The notes below the pieces were generated by a model that worked only from the letters and a program-made list of their open reading frames with translations, was not told the DNA's origin and made no database searches. This document shows, piece by piece, positions 35,265 to 43,682 of a DNA stretch of 64,000 bases. This DNA comes from VAZQ01 sp963744275. GTDB lineage: Bacteria; Pseudomonadota; Alphaproteobacteria; Rhizobiales; Xanthobacteraceae. The DNA lies in the NCBI GenBank assembly GCA_963744275.1, contig CAVUSX010000014.1:1-64000 (forward strand). Direction: 5' to 3'. How positions within the stretch are numbered: position 1 is the stretch's first letter; each line of letters begins with the position of its first letter. Position numbers and translations under genes: made by a program.

Positions 35265-35350
35265 CAGCGCCCGCGATAGCGTTCCTCCGCTGGATGGGGC
35301 CGCCGCGTCGGGATCGTAGGACGTCCATCCGGATTCCGATGAGCTGAAAC
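35265..35350 (-). pseudogene. Remnant of the 3' end of a general-stress-type gene
   Basis: On the minus strand this encodes GWTSYDPDAA, then SGGT and an ending matching the GCGCCCGCGATAGCG terminus of the intact stress-protein gene at 38893. About 20 bases are deleted inside and identity is around three quarters, so it is an old fragment. It lies immediately left of the toxin-immunity island, while the intact gene lies immediately right. The rest of 35224-35550 shows nothing. Confidence 0.55.
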
Positions 35351-35550
35351 TCGAATGATGGCAGCCGCCATCTGAGAGATGCCCATCGCGGCACAATCAT
35401 AGCGCGCGCCGTAAGCCACCGAATCAGCCTCGACGAAACGAGCAAAAGCGGATTGGTATGCATGCCGCGCGCCTTCGGAAGCCAATCCGATGGCGCATCC
35501 GAATCTCAAAACCGCTTGTTAATAACAACGAAAAAAACAGTGCGCAGCCG

Positions 35551-36003
35551 TCATCCGTCTCCATTCGTACCAATATCAGCTGCCCTTCGCGAAAACGGTA
35601 TTCCGGACGCAAAGAGCACCTCCAGGAATGCTCTGAAATTTGTGGCAATCGCGATCGCGTCCCGCAAATCATCCATACTGATAAAGGGGACGGCGACAAT
35701 CCGAAATTGATCGGTGCGCGTATCGAACGCAAAGGCCTCGCCCGCGCCATTTGAACCAAACAGGAACAGCCCGGGCGCAAACTCGGCAACTTCATAGCCC
35801 GCGTTCCTGTCACCCAGCTCCTCGACGCGCCAGAGAGCAACATATGCTTTTCCGAGCGAACCTTCTCCGCCGTTCATCTGCTGCAAAAACTGTACATAGT
35901 CGGTCGGCAGGATAGAGCTCAGCTTTACTTGACATTGCTTGATCAAAGCAATGCTCGCGGGCGGGTTGGCTTCGAACTCCGCGAACAATTCATCGTCAGT
36001 CAT
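35551..36003 (-). CDS. SUKH-family (SMI1/KNR4) immunity protein
   Basis: 150 residues from the ATG at 36003; a TTG at 36027 would add eight. The fold signatures are LPTDYVQFLQQMNGGEGSLG, LWRVEELGDRNAGYEVAEFA and PGLFLFGSNGAGEAFAFDTR. SUKH proteins are a major immunity superfamily in polymorphic toxin loci, binding and blocking diverse toxins. It follows the Imm1 gene by ~100 bases on the same strand, so it may be an added immunity gene for another incoming toxin. Confidence 0.8.
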   Translation of the reverse strand: MTDDELFAEFEANPPASIALIKQCQVKLSSILPTDYVQFLQQMNGGEGSLGKAYVALWRVEELGDRNAGYEVAEFAPGLFLFGSNGAGEAFAFDTRTDQFRIVAVPFISMDDLRDAIAIATNFRAFLEVLFASGIPFSRRAADIGTNGDG

Positions 36004-36106
36004 AGCAATCACTTTGCCCTGCTGCAATTTGACGTGGCGCGTCTCGCTGCCTCACCGTTCCGAGCGTGCGCCGCTGCGGTGCTGGCGCCCTTATCATTCC
36101 ACTCCG

Positions 36107-36493
36107 TTAGAGTTCAGTCCATTGGATGCACCTTGGCATCGCGTCGGAAATTGCGAACTCTTGGGCAGACTTCAACGCGTCCGCGAATCTCACTACGGCT
36201 TCGTTCATTATTTCAAGCGGCTCCTCCGTGTCATCAGGAAAAAACACGGTCTCTTCCCCCGGCTCCAAACCCGGCACGGTGCCGATCGATGCGTATCCAG
36301 GGTTCCGCCTTGCGGGAAAATAATGAACGTAAGCAAGCTCCCCCATAACCAAAATGTTGATCTTAGGAAATTCCTTGGGGCGAGGGGAGAGCCAAAATGC
36401 GTTGCGCCCAGCTCCATGGCGCGTGCGCAATGCGGCCTCGATTTCCGCAGGAGAAGTAACATTCCAGACGGTGTTATAATCTTGAATTCTCAT
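36107..36493 (-). CDS. Imm1-family immunity protein, partner of the DddA-like toxin
   Basis: 128 residues: MRIQDYNTVWNVTSPAEIEA, GAGRNAFWLSPRP, PKINILVMGELAYVHYFPAR and the closing EFAISDAMPRCIQWTEL. Imm1 proteins bind deaminase and other toxins; the immunity protein of Burkholderia DddA ends in a similar QLTWSEL-type motif, recalled rather than searched. Its ATG overlaps the toxin stop (ATGA at 36490-36493), so translation is coupled. Two paralogs lie at 52957 and 54171. Inferred role: neutralise the deaminase in the producing cell. Confidence 0.88.
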   Translation of the reverse strand: MRIQDYNTVWNVTSPAEIEAALRTRHGAGRNAFWLSPRPKEFPKINILVMGELAYVHYFPARRNPGYASIGTVPGLEPGEETVFFPDDTEEPLEIMNEAVVRFADALKSAQEFAISDAMPRCIQWTEL

Positions 36494-38448
36494 GGCTGCT
36501 CTCGAAAGAAATCAGGTTGCTGGATTGGCCGTGGCGGCTTCCGTACCTTCGGTGGCTTCGGTGGCCTCGGCAAGATTTCATCGCCCTCATACCAGGAGGG
36601 GGTCGCCACTGCCTCCTCATTTTTTGGCACCGCATCCGCGGGAGGGACGACATCCAGTACGGCTTTGTTCGGCAACAACCTCTCGAGTTGGACGTCACAA
36701 AATCCGCAGGTACCACCGGTATTGTTGTGAAATAGAACACCACCTGATGAGTTATTGTCGCCTATCCATATCGCGCCCTTTCCCTCTGTGTGCTTTGCAG
36801 ACGGATAGTTCCAGAATTTGTCGGACTTACCAGACTGCAGGGGTACTAAGTCCCCTTCGTTGGTTATCAGAAGTCCATACGTGGTTTTTTTGTCGAATTT
36901 CGGCAGCCATGTGGAAAGTGGGGCGTCAAGTTCAGCGGCTCCACCTTTTGCTCTTCTTAGCAGGGCTCCCGCTTGGTCTTCAGTTAGGTTACCGGAAGTC
37001 CACCGCAGCCCGCAACGCGGCGGTGATCCTGCCTAGGGCCTCCGTTGAGAGAGTTCCGCTTAATGTACCGGCCGAGCCCGTGGCGATTTGCTCGCCGGCT
37101 CGGCTACCGGCTGATTTCGCGGCTTGGAGCGCTGCCTCAGTGGCGCTTCGTTCTGCGGCGCTCGCCGCCCCCTCAAGCGGACCAACGATGCCCCTTCCCA
37201 ATCCTCCGAGAAGCCAAGTCGCGGCCTCGAAGGCCGCGCCCGGCCCGTACGGACCGTCATCGCTCGAGATCTTGCCGGAGTGGAGGGCAAAGGCGGCGCC
37301 GGGGGGAGCGTCTTGGTGAAGTAGTCGACGAGATTCGGGCTCACCAAGTGGGCGACGGCGAGCAATTGCTGCGGGGTGATCGTGAGCTGCGGCGGCGGGG
37401 AGACGACCGGGGCGCTGGATTTCGATAGCGGCAGGTCGAAGATGCCCAAGGTCCGCGCGGTTTGATCGAGGTTCGCCGCGTTCCGGTCGGGCGCGCCCGG
37501 GTCCCAAGCCATGGGTGCTTGATTGAAAAAAATGGAGCGCGGCGGCGGCACGGCCGTTACCGGAGCTTGAAACGGAATGACTGAACGGCTGCTCCAAGAG
37601 CCGAGCGGGAAAGCGCTTGGGGTGGTCGAGTCCGGCAATTGCCCGAACAATGCGAAGGGCGATTGATTGGGTGGCGGCGGCGGGTCAGCCAGGTAGGAAG
37701 GCAGCGCGCTCCCGCCGAGATACGGCGGATAGATCGAAGATGGCGCGGAATTGCTGCCAGCGCCGAGGATCGATGGCAGCGCGTCGGTGTTTGCCGCTCG
37801 CAGTTTGACGGGGCTGCCGAACAGGCCGTAGCCGATTCCGGGGCCGTTGACGGACGCAGCCAACTTTCTGCCGATGCCGGCGAAGAGACCACCCACGGGT
37901 AGAACGGGCGGATCATAGGGCGGTGCCGGCGGCGGAAATTGCCCGGCAGAATTCGGAAAGATCGGCGGATGCCAGGCGAAGGCCCCGGCGCGGCTCGCCG
38001 GGATGAGCGACCGATAGGCCGCGGAGGGATCCGGCCGAACCGCGGGCGGATTGGAGAGAGGCGGAATGGCGGTGTTGGACTGTGCGGCAGGTCCGGATTG
38101 TCCGGGACCGGGCGTCGCAAGCGGCGCGGGAACGAACCAATCGTCCGGATACCCATCCGCCATCGGCACGAACCAATCATCCGGCCCGTCCGCGCCGGCA
38201 GGATTGTCGGGTGGTGCGTTCGGCGGCTTGGGATGGACGATGATTCTCAGCGGCGCGCCGGCTGGCGCGACCGCGAATGGATCGTGATCGACCGGCACAA
38301 GCTGCGGCGCGGCGGTCCCGGCTCCGGCCATCGCGGGATCAGCCGGTTGCGCGCCCGGTCCGACCGCAAACGGATCATGGTCGACCGGAATCAACTTGAA
38401 CGGCGGATCGGCGAACGGGTCGTGATCGACCGGGACGAGATCAAACAT
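36490..38448 (-). CDS. Polymorphic toxin with C-terminal DddA-like double-stranded-DNA cytosine deaminase domain, two compensating frameshifts
   Basis: About 652 residues once two one-base shifts are reconciled. The N-terminus repeats LVPVDHDPF three times, then runs through a long Pro-rich part to ITPQQLLAVAHLVSPNLVDY. A short G-run at 37301-37306 shifts the frame into PGAAFEAATWLLGGLGRGIV and an Ala-rich helical region; near 36988 it shifts back to SGNLTEDQAGALL. The toxin domain (36625-36915) shows YPSAKHTEGKGAIWIGDNN with the catalytic His-x-Glu (codons 36790-36792 and 36784-36786), GGVLFHNNTGGTCGFCDV with the zinc cysteines (36706-36708, 36697-36699), then LERLLPNKAVLDVVPPADAV. This closely follows Burkholderia DddA. 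Start: GAGGTGG before the ATG. Confidence 0.85.
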
Positions 38449-38530
38449 GGACCACCTCGAGATATTTCCCCGGCCGGCTGGGATCGGCCGCGATTGCAAT
38501 CGGGCGTGGGTCACCGGCTCGTGCCGGAAA

Positions 38531-38558
38531 TGAAAAAGGCCCCCGTCAGGGGGCCTTT
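38531..38558 (-). terminator. Strong intrinsic terminator upstream of the toxin
   Basis: On the minus strand GGCCCCC, loop TGAC, GGGGGCC and then TTTTT. It is a seven-base GC stem with T-tract. It would stop transcripts coming from the right before the toxin gene, so the toxin probably has its own promoter in 38449-38530, where none was clearly recognised. Confidence 0.75.
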
Positions 38559-38693
38559 GGTCGGGTCGGCGTGAGCGAGACGCGATGAGCGGGGCTTCGC
38601 CCGTAGGCGGAAATTTTCCCGTTCAAATTTTAGAAGGAGCGCGCCAAAACGCCCGGCGCGGTTTCCCGCATGGCCGGTCTACCCGGCTTGCGC

Positions 38694-38790
38694 GCGCACA
38701 AAAAAACCGATCGCGGGCGGGCCCGGGATCGGCGCACAGTTCTGGAGTTTCAATTTCACGAATAAGGTGATTTGCGCAGTCGTGTCAAGC
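38694..38790 (-). ncRNA. Promoter-leader-terminator cassette, copy C
   Basis: Minus strand: TTGACA (38783-38788), 17 bases, TTATTC (38760-38765), leader GTGAAATTGAAACTCCAGAA, then hairpin CCGATCCCGGGC...GCCCGCGATCGG (38707-38732) and a seven-T run (38700-38706). The leader matches copies A and B, but the hairpin sequence differs. Copy D at 55500 is nearly identical over ~110 bases. It lies ~250 bases upstream of the toxin gene, on the same strand. Confidence 0.45.
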
Positions 38791-38840
38791 CGGCATCAAT
38801 CGCGACGAACCCACCGGCTGAGTTTCAATGGCGCCATCGA

Positions 38841-38877
38841 TCGATGGGTTTCGCGAAGAGCTCAACCCATCCTACGG
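38841..38877. repeat. REP-like element, copy 6 (single arm pair)
   Basis: GATGGGTTTCGCGAAGAGCT, then CAACCCATCCTACGG. A short inverted pair (GATGGGTT and AACCCATC) immediately right of cassette C. The same order, cassette then REP, recurs at 55500-55675. Confidence 0.75.
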
Positions 38878-38892
38878 AGCAACTAATTGCCG

Positions 38893-39450
38893 TTAGCGCC
38901 CGCGATAGCGTTCGCGCTCGCGCGCGATTTCCTCCGCCGTATAGGGCGCGGCGTCGGGATCGTAGGAGGTCCAGCCGGCTTGCCGGTAAGCCGTGACGCG
39001 CACCCGCACATCGAACGCGCCGCGATCCAGGATGGCCTCAGAGCGGCTTTTGTCCGCATCGGGCACGCGGGCCGAGACCATGGTGGCGCCGCGGCGCAGA
39101 CACTCGGCGAACTCGTGCGCCTCTTCGCCGCTCACGCCGGCCTGCGACAGAACCCCGAGCGCGCCGCCCGCCAGGCCGCCCGCCGCGGCGCCGGCCGCCG
39201 TCGCGGCCAGCCATCCGGTCGCCACCACCGGCCCGATGCCCGGGATCGCGATCAGTCCCAGGCCCGTCAGCAGCCCCGCCAGCCCGCCCACCGCCGCTCC
39301 GATCTCAGCCCCGGTCGCCGCCGCGCCTGCACGATCGTCGCGCGTGATGATGCCGATGTCGCGTTCCGGCACGCCGGCCTGCTTGAGCTGCACAACCGCA
39401 TCGGCAGCCTGGGTGTGATCGTCATACAGACGTACGATCGTGACCATCAT
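38893..39450 (-). CDS. General-stress-type (DUF1269/YflT-like) protein with glycine-zipper helices
   Basis: 185 residues: MMVTIVRLYDDHTQAADAVV, LKQAGVPERDIGIITRDDRA, then a long Gly/Ala-rich hydrophobic middle (AAVGGLAGLLTGLGLIAIPG, AAGAAAGGLAGGALGVLSQA), and GVSGEEAHEFAECLRRGATM. This is the heat-induced/general-stress domain followed by glycine-zipper membrane segments. The tail (SYDPDAAPYTAEEIARERER) is repeated as a remnant at 35265. GGAG before the ATG supports the start. Confidence 0.8.
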   Translation of the reverse strand: MMVTIVRLYDDHTQAADAVVQLKQAGVPERDIGIITRDDRAGAAATGAEIGAAVGGLAGLLTGLGLIAIPGIGPVVATGWLAATAAGAAAGGLAGGALGVLSQAGVSGEEAHEFAECLRRGATMVSARVPDADKSRSEAILDRGAFDVRVRVTAYRQAGWTSYDPDAAPYTAEEIARERERYRGR

Positions 39451-39668
39451 GGTCTTCTCCCTCCGCCCTCGGGCTGCGGCCCCTGGGTCGGCGGGCCGCG
39501 GCTCTATTTCATCCGCACCGCCGCGCACTCCAAGGCCGCTGGCATGTGTGGAAATATAGCGCGACGCCGGGCGCCGCGCACGGGCGAATGCTACGGGGAC
39601 GAGCGGGTGGAGAAACGCGTGTCCTTCGTCAGTTTCCTCCGCAAGCTCGAACGCGCGCGCGGCCGCGC

Positions 39669-39788
39669 CTATGGATCGAGGCCGCTGCGAGGGCTCCCGC
39701 CATCGGCGGAAAACAATCGCGCCTTCAGCATCGCCACTCCGACCAGGGCGGGCAGCACGAGTCCGATGGCCAATACCGCGCTCCACAT
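39669..39788 (-). CDS. Possible small single-helix membrane protein
   Basis: 39 residues: MWSAVLAIGLVLPALVGVAM, LKARLFSADGG and SPRSGLDP. One N-terminal membrane helix. GGAGG lies six bases before the ATG, which is the reason it is listed. No family recognised. Confidence 0.45.
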   Translation of the reverse strand: MWSAVLAIGLVLPALVGVAMLKARLFSADGGSPRSGLDP

Positions 39789-40290
39789 GCCATGCCTCCG
39801 AGCCTTCGACCGCGGCGCTCGCATGAGCCACCGCCTCATCCGGTTGCCGCTGAGGCGTGCTGCGCGAATCTCGCGCCGCCGATCAACGATTGACGCATGC
39901 CGTAGACAGAGGAGGACGTCGGCCGTTGCCGAAGTCCGTCTTTTCCGCCCCCAATGGGTGCGAGCCGCATCGATCTTGCGCACACGACCGCGCCGGGTAA
40001 ATCAGCCGGAGGTATCGGTCGCGTGCCTCCGGACCGGGGGCGGAAATGAAGGAAACCGGCACGTGCGCTTGCGATTTTCGCTGGCCTGCGCCCGGTGCGG
40101 TCGCGGCGGCGCGCCCAGTACTGAAGTATGCTTTCGGTCATTCGGGCGAGGCTGATTGCACGCCCGCTTCGCGCCCTCGGGCGCAGGCCCATATTTTGGT
40201 TTGCCGGCCGGTCATAGTATAAATCGCTACTGTGGTGCCGCCGATCAGCCCGGACCCCGCCAGCCGGCCGGCACCGCGCGCGGAGACAGC
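39789..40290. other. Intergenic, nothing recognised
   Basis: About 500 bases between a tiny membrane protein and the DUF5996 gene. Long open frames on both strands reflect GC bias. A ribosome binding site (GGAGA) precedes 40291. No repeats or hairpins stood out. Confidence 0.4.
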
Positions 40291-41244
40291 ATGATGCGCG
40301 GCTCGACCGACGCAGCTTGGCCCGATCTGCCTTACGAGGCCTGGAAGGAGACCTGCGCCACCCTGCAGCTGTGGACGCAGATCGTGGGCAAGATCCGGCT
40401 GTCCTTCACGCCCTGGCTCAATCACTCATGGCATGTGCCGCTCTATGTCACGGCGCGGGGCCTCACGACCTCGCCGATTCCGTTCCGGGGCGGCGCGTTC
40501 GAGATCGAGTTCGACTTTCATGCAGGCATGCTGCGGATCACGGCGAGCGACGGCGCGTCGCGTCAAATAACACTCGCGCCCCGGACGGTGGCGGAATTCC
40601 ATGCGCTGGTGCTCTCGGCTCTCGGCGAGCTCGGCATCCCGGCGCGGATCAGCGACATGCCTTGCGAGATCCCGGGCGCCATCCCGTTTAGCCGCGACCG
40701 CGTGCACGGCGCCTATGACGCGCACTATGCGCGCCGATTCTGGCGCGTGCTCACGCAGGTGGATCGCGTCTTCAAGCAGTTCCGCACCGGCTTCATCGGA
40801 AAAGCGAGCCCGGTGCATTTCTTCTGGGGCAGCTTCGACCTGGCGGTCACGCGCTTTTCCGGCCGGCGGGCGCCGCCGCATCCGGGCAGCGCGCCTGGTC
40901 TCTCGAACGCGGTGATGCGGGAGGCCTATTCGCATGAGGTCAGCAGCGCCGGCTTCTGGCCGGGCGGCGGCGGCATCGATCATGCCGCATTCTATTCGTA
41001 TGCCTATCCGGAGCCGGAGGGCTTCCGCACTGCCGCGGTGCGGCCGGCCGCCGCCGCTTTCAACACGACTCTGGGCGAGTTTCTCCTGCCCTATGACGCG
41101 ATTCGCACCGCGAGCGATCCCGATGCGGCGCTGCTCGGCTTTCTGCAGAGCACCTACGAGGCCGCCGCCGCTGCCGCAAAGTGGGATCGCGCCGCGCTCG
41201 AATGCGAGCCGGGCCGGCCGGGCGTGCCGCGGCCGGTGCCCTGA
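40291..41244 (+). CDS. DUF5996-family protein
   Basis: 317 residues. Signatures: WPDLPYEAWKETCATLQLWT and QIVGKIRLSFTPWLNHSWHV at the start, FEIEFDFHAG, CEIPGAIPFSRDRVHGAYD, HFFWGSFDLAVTRFSGRRAP and GIDHAAFYSYAYPEPEGF. These are conserved blocks of DUF5996. No function has been assigned to this family as far as known. GGAGACAGC precedes the ATG at 40291. Intact frame. Confidence 0.85.
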   Translation: MMRGSTDAAWPDLPYEAWKETCATLQLWTQIVGKIRLSFTPWLNHSWHVPLYVTARGLTTSPIPFRGGAFEIEFDFHAGMLRITASDGASRQITLAPRTVAEFHALVLSALGELGIPARISDMPCEIPGAIPFSRDRVHGAYDAHYARRFWRVLTQVDRVFKQFRTGFIGKASPVHFFWGSFDLAVTRFSGRRAPPHPGSAPGLSNAVMREAYSHEVSSAGFWPGGGGIDHAAFYSYAYPEPEGFRTAAVRPAAAAFNTTLGEFLLPYDAIRTASDPDAALLGFLQSTYEAAAAAAKWDRAALECEPGRPGVPRPVP

Positions 41245-41263
41245 CGGCGGCGCGCCCGCCAAG

Positions 41264-41731
41264 TCAGCCCTTCACGTCCAGCAATTCGACGTCGAAGATC
41301 AGGGTGGCGTTCGGCGGGATGACGCCGCCGGCGCCGCGCGCCCCGTAGCCGAGCTCGGGCGGGATGATGAGCGTGCGCTTGCCGCCGACCTTCATGCTGG
41401 CGACGCCTTCGTCCCAACCGGCGATGACCTGATGCTTGCCGAGCGGAAACTCGAACGGCTGGCCGCGGTCGAGCGAGCTGTCGAACTTCTTGCCCTTGGC
41501 ACCGTTCTGATAGAGCCAGCCGGTATAGTGCATGACGCAAATCTGACCGGGCTTCGGCGTGGCGCCGGTGCCGACCGTGCTGTCCGTGATCTGAAGGCCC
41601 GAGGGTGTGGTCATGGTTTTCCCGACGGCCTGGGCCGCTGCTGTGGTGGGGCTAAGGGTTGCGAAAGCGCCGGCTATCGCGGTGACGACGGCGAAGGCCA
41701 CGAGCGGGCTCGCGCGGGTGAATGCTGGCAT
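41264..41731 (-). CDS. Periplasmic FKBP-type peptidyl-prolyl isomerase
   Basis: 155 residues. A signal peptide (LVAFAVVTAIAGAFATLSPT, ending AAAQA) is followed by one FKBP domain: GKTMTTPSGLQITDSTVGTG, VMHYTGWLYQNGAKGKKFDS, FEFPLGKHQVIAGWDEGVAS and MKVGGKRTLIIPPELGYGAR. The binding-pocket residues (Tyr in HYTGW, Phe-Asp in KFDSS, VIxGWDEG, LGYG) are all in place. It assists folding of exported proteins. GGAG before the ATG at 41731. Confidence 0.92.
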   Translation of the reverse strand: MPAFTRASPLVAFAVVTAIAGAFATLSPTTAAAQAVGKTMTTPSGLQITDSTVGTGATPKPGQICVMHYTGWLYQNGAKGKKFDSSLDRGQPFEFPLGKHQVIAGWDEGVASMKVGGKRTLIIPPELGYGARGAGGVIPPNATLIFDVELLDVKG

Positions 41732-41853
41732 TGATTCTTCTCCTCTGGGGGCCATGACAATTCCAGCCATGACACCTAGAGGAGGCGCGTCCTCACCACA
41801 AGCCACCTTGGATTGCGCGATGCAAGAGCACGCCCTACTCCGCGGACCTGCAA

Positions 41854-42717
41854 TCACTTCTGCGTTTGCTTGAAATATTTCAGATCCGGCGGTGGCTGGT
41901 CGCGGCGGGTGGGCATCAGGTAGCCGTCGGCGCTCAGCATGTAGCCCTGGGTGCCGATGTGGACCAGCTGCTGGCCCTCGGCGCAGATATATTCGATCCA
42001 GATCGGCCGCGGATTGGCGTTGCGCCGGTAGGTCTTGTGCACCGTCCAAGGACGCGTGAGGGCATCGTCGATCACGGTGATGTCGTCGTGGAGGAGATTC
42101 GCATTGGCGCGGTCGAGATAGATTTCTTCCTTGAAGATGGATTGGTTGTCGCGATGCAGCGGCAGGCCGCTCGCATCATAGGAACGCGGACCCTTGAAGG
42201 CGCGGGTCTCGACCTCGAGCAGGTCGTAATGGCCGTCGCCCTTGGTGTCGATCCAGCGCCCGATGGAATAGCCGTCGAATCCGGGCTCGATCGCGGCCGG
42301 CCAGTCGCGCCCGTCCGTATAGATGCGCCGATGGGTGTCGCGGATATGATCGACCCGGATATAGGTGGTGTCCGGCAGCACGATGATCTCCATGGGCGAA
42401 TGCGCGTTCATCACCATCGGCATCCCGGGCGCCAGGCAGGTGCTGGTGGCGTTGGTGCCCTGCCCGCCGTCGCGCTGGTCGATGAGATTGGCCTTGAACA
42501 TGGCCTCGTATTGCGGGATCAGCGGCGCATCCTGCGTGGTGCCCCAGCGCTTGACCGGATCAAACGAAGGCTGGCCGCCGCCCGCGGTGCCGCGCACCCC
42601 GATCCATTGGCCGTGCAAGTCCGGATACTTCGCGTCGTCGAATGCGCGCGCCCCGCTTGCGGCCGCGCACAGCATCACGGCGAGCGCCATGGCACCCATT
42701 GTGCCTCGATCGAGCAT
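41854..42717 (-). CDS. Secreted protein of unknown function, array member 1
   Basis: 287 residues. Leader (GAMALAVMLCAAASGARA), then FDDAKYPDLHGQWIGVRGTA, a GGQG block, PGMPMVMNAHSPMEIIVLPD, RRIYTDGRDWPAAIEPGFDG, YSIGRWIDTKGDGHYDLLEV and LTRPWTVHKTYRR, ending PPPDLKYFKQTQK. Five paralogs with this layout stand head to tail here. Each opens with (K)YPDxxGQW and closes with PPDLxxF. No known domain was recognised. GGGAGG precedes the ATG. Confidence 0.75.
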   Translation of the reverse strand: MLDRGTMGAMALAVMLCAAASGARAFDDAKYPDLHGQWIGVRGTAGGGQPSFDPVKRWGTTQDAPLIPQYEAMFKANLIDQRDGGQGTNATSTCLAPGMPMVMNAHSPMEIIVLPDTTYIRVDHIRDTHRRIYTDGRDWPAAIEPGFDGYSIGRWIDTKGDGHYDLLEVETRAFKGPRSYDASGLPLHRDNQSIFKEEIYLDRANANLLHDDITVIDDALTRPWTVHKTYRRNANPRPIWIEYICAEGQQLVHIGTQGYMLSADGYLMPTRRDQPPPDLKYFKQTQK

Positions 42718-42796
42718 CGCGGTCCTCCCGTCAGAAGCATCGTGTTCAAGCATTGATTCGAGCCGGCAGACTGGCGCTGCCGTTGCGGATCACGGA

Positions 42797-43645
42797 TCAC
42801 CGCGCGGGTGGCGCGAAATTGCGCAGGTCGGGCGGCGCCTGATCCTTCCCCATCGGCATCAGGTAGCCGTCCTCGCGCACGAAATAGCTCTCGCCACCGA
42901 TGATGACCAGATTGTTGTTCTCGCTGCAGAGGTATTCGGTCCAGCTCGCCTTGGCGGCGCGGCGGAAGCTGCGGGTCACGCTCCAGGGCCGCGTCAAGGC
43001 ATGGTCGATCAGGGTTACGTCGTCGAGCAACAGGTTGGGATCGGCCGGGTCGAGACGGATGCGCTCCTTGATCACGGTCTGATTGTCGAGGTGGAGCGGG
43101 ATGCCGGTATTCTCGACCAGGCGCGGGCCCTTGAAGCCGCGCGTCTCGATCTCGAGCGTGTCGTAGCCGCCGCTGCCTCGCGTATCGCGCCAGCGGCCGA
43201 GCGAGGTGCCGATGTAGGAGGGCTGCAGGGTCGCCGGCCAGTCGCGCCCATCGGTATAGATGCGGCGGAACTCGCCCATGAAATGCAGCCGCACATAGGT
43301 GATCGCCGGCGTCACCAGGACCTCGATCGGCTCGTAGCCGATCATGGCGCGCGGCATGCCGGGGGGAATGCACTTGACCTGCGGATTGTAGGATTGGCCG
43401 CCAGTCGCCGCCTCCTCGACCAGCGAAGCGTCGTAGCGCGCCTGGTACTCTCTCGTCAGCGGCGCGTTTTGGCCGCGCCCAGGCGGTTTGGCGAGATCCC
43501 ATTGCACCCCGCCGACGCGCAGCCATTGGCCGCGCAGGTCGGGATATTTCGCCTCCTCGGCGCGGACGCCGGCGACCGACACGAATCCTGCGAAGAGCAA
43601 TGCGACCGCCAGCGCGAGCGCGCCGTTGTGGCTGTGGGAGCGCAT
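42797..43645 (-). CDS. Secreted protein of unknown function, array member 2
   Basis: 282 residues. Leader ALALAVALLFAGFVSVAGVR, then AKYPDLRGQWLRVGGVQWDL, PPGMPRAMIGYEPIEVLVTP, RRIYTDGRDWPATLQPSYIG, TSLGRWRDTRGSGGYDTLEI, HALTRPWSVTRSFRRA and PPDLRNF. It is the most diverged member: it lacks the GGQGN motif and uses TGGQSYNPQ instead. GGGGAGG before the ATG. It lies ~80 bases from array member 1. Confidence 0.75.
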   Translation of the reverse strand: MRSHSHNGALALAVALLFAGFVSVAGVRAEEAKYPDLRGQWLRVGGVQWDLAKPPGRGQNAPLTREYQARYDASLVEEAATGGQSYNPQVKCIPPGMPRAMIGYEPIEVLVTPAITYVRLHFMGEFRRIYTDGRDWPATLQPSYIGTSLGRWRDTRGSGGYDTLEIETRGFKGPRLVENTGIPLHLDNQTVIKERIRLDPADPNLLLDDVTLIDHALTRPWSVTRSFRRAAKASWTEYLCSENNNLVIIGGESYFVREDGYLMPMGKDQAPPDLRNFAPPAR

Positions 43646-43682
43646 CGGTCACCTCCCCGGCTGTGCGTGCGCGCCGCGCGGA

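Noticed and set aside
36490..38448. The deaminase toxin as a CdiA protein exported by the nearby TpsB
   Set aside because: No TPS or haemagglutinin repeats are present and the toxin is only ~650 residues; the TpsB gene is convergent, not in an operon with it.
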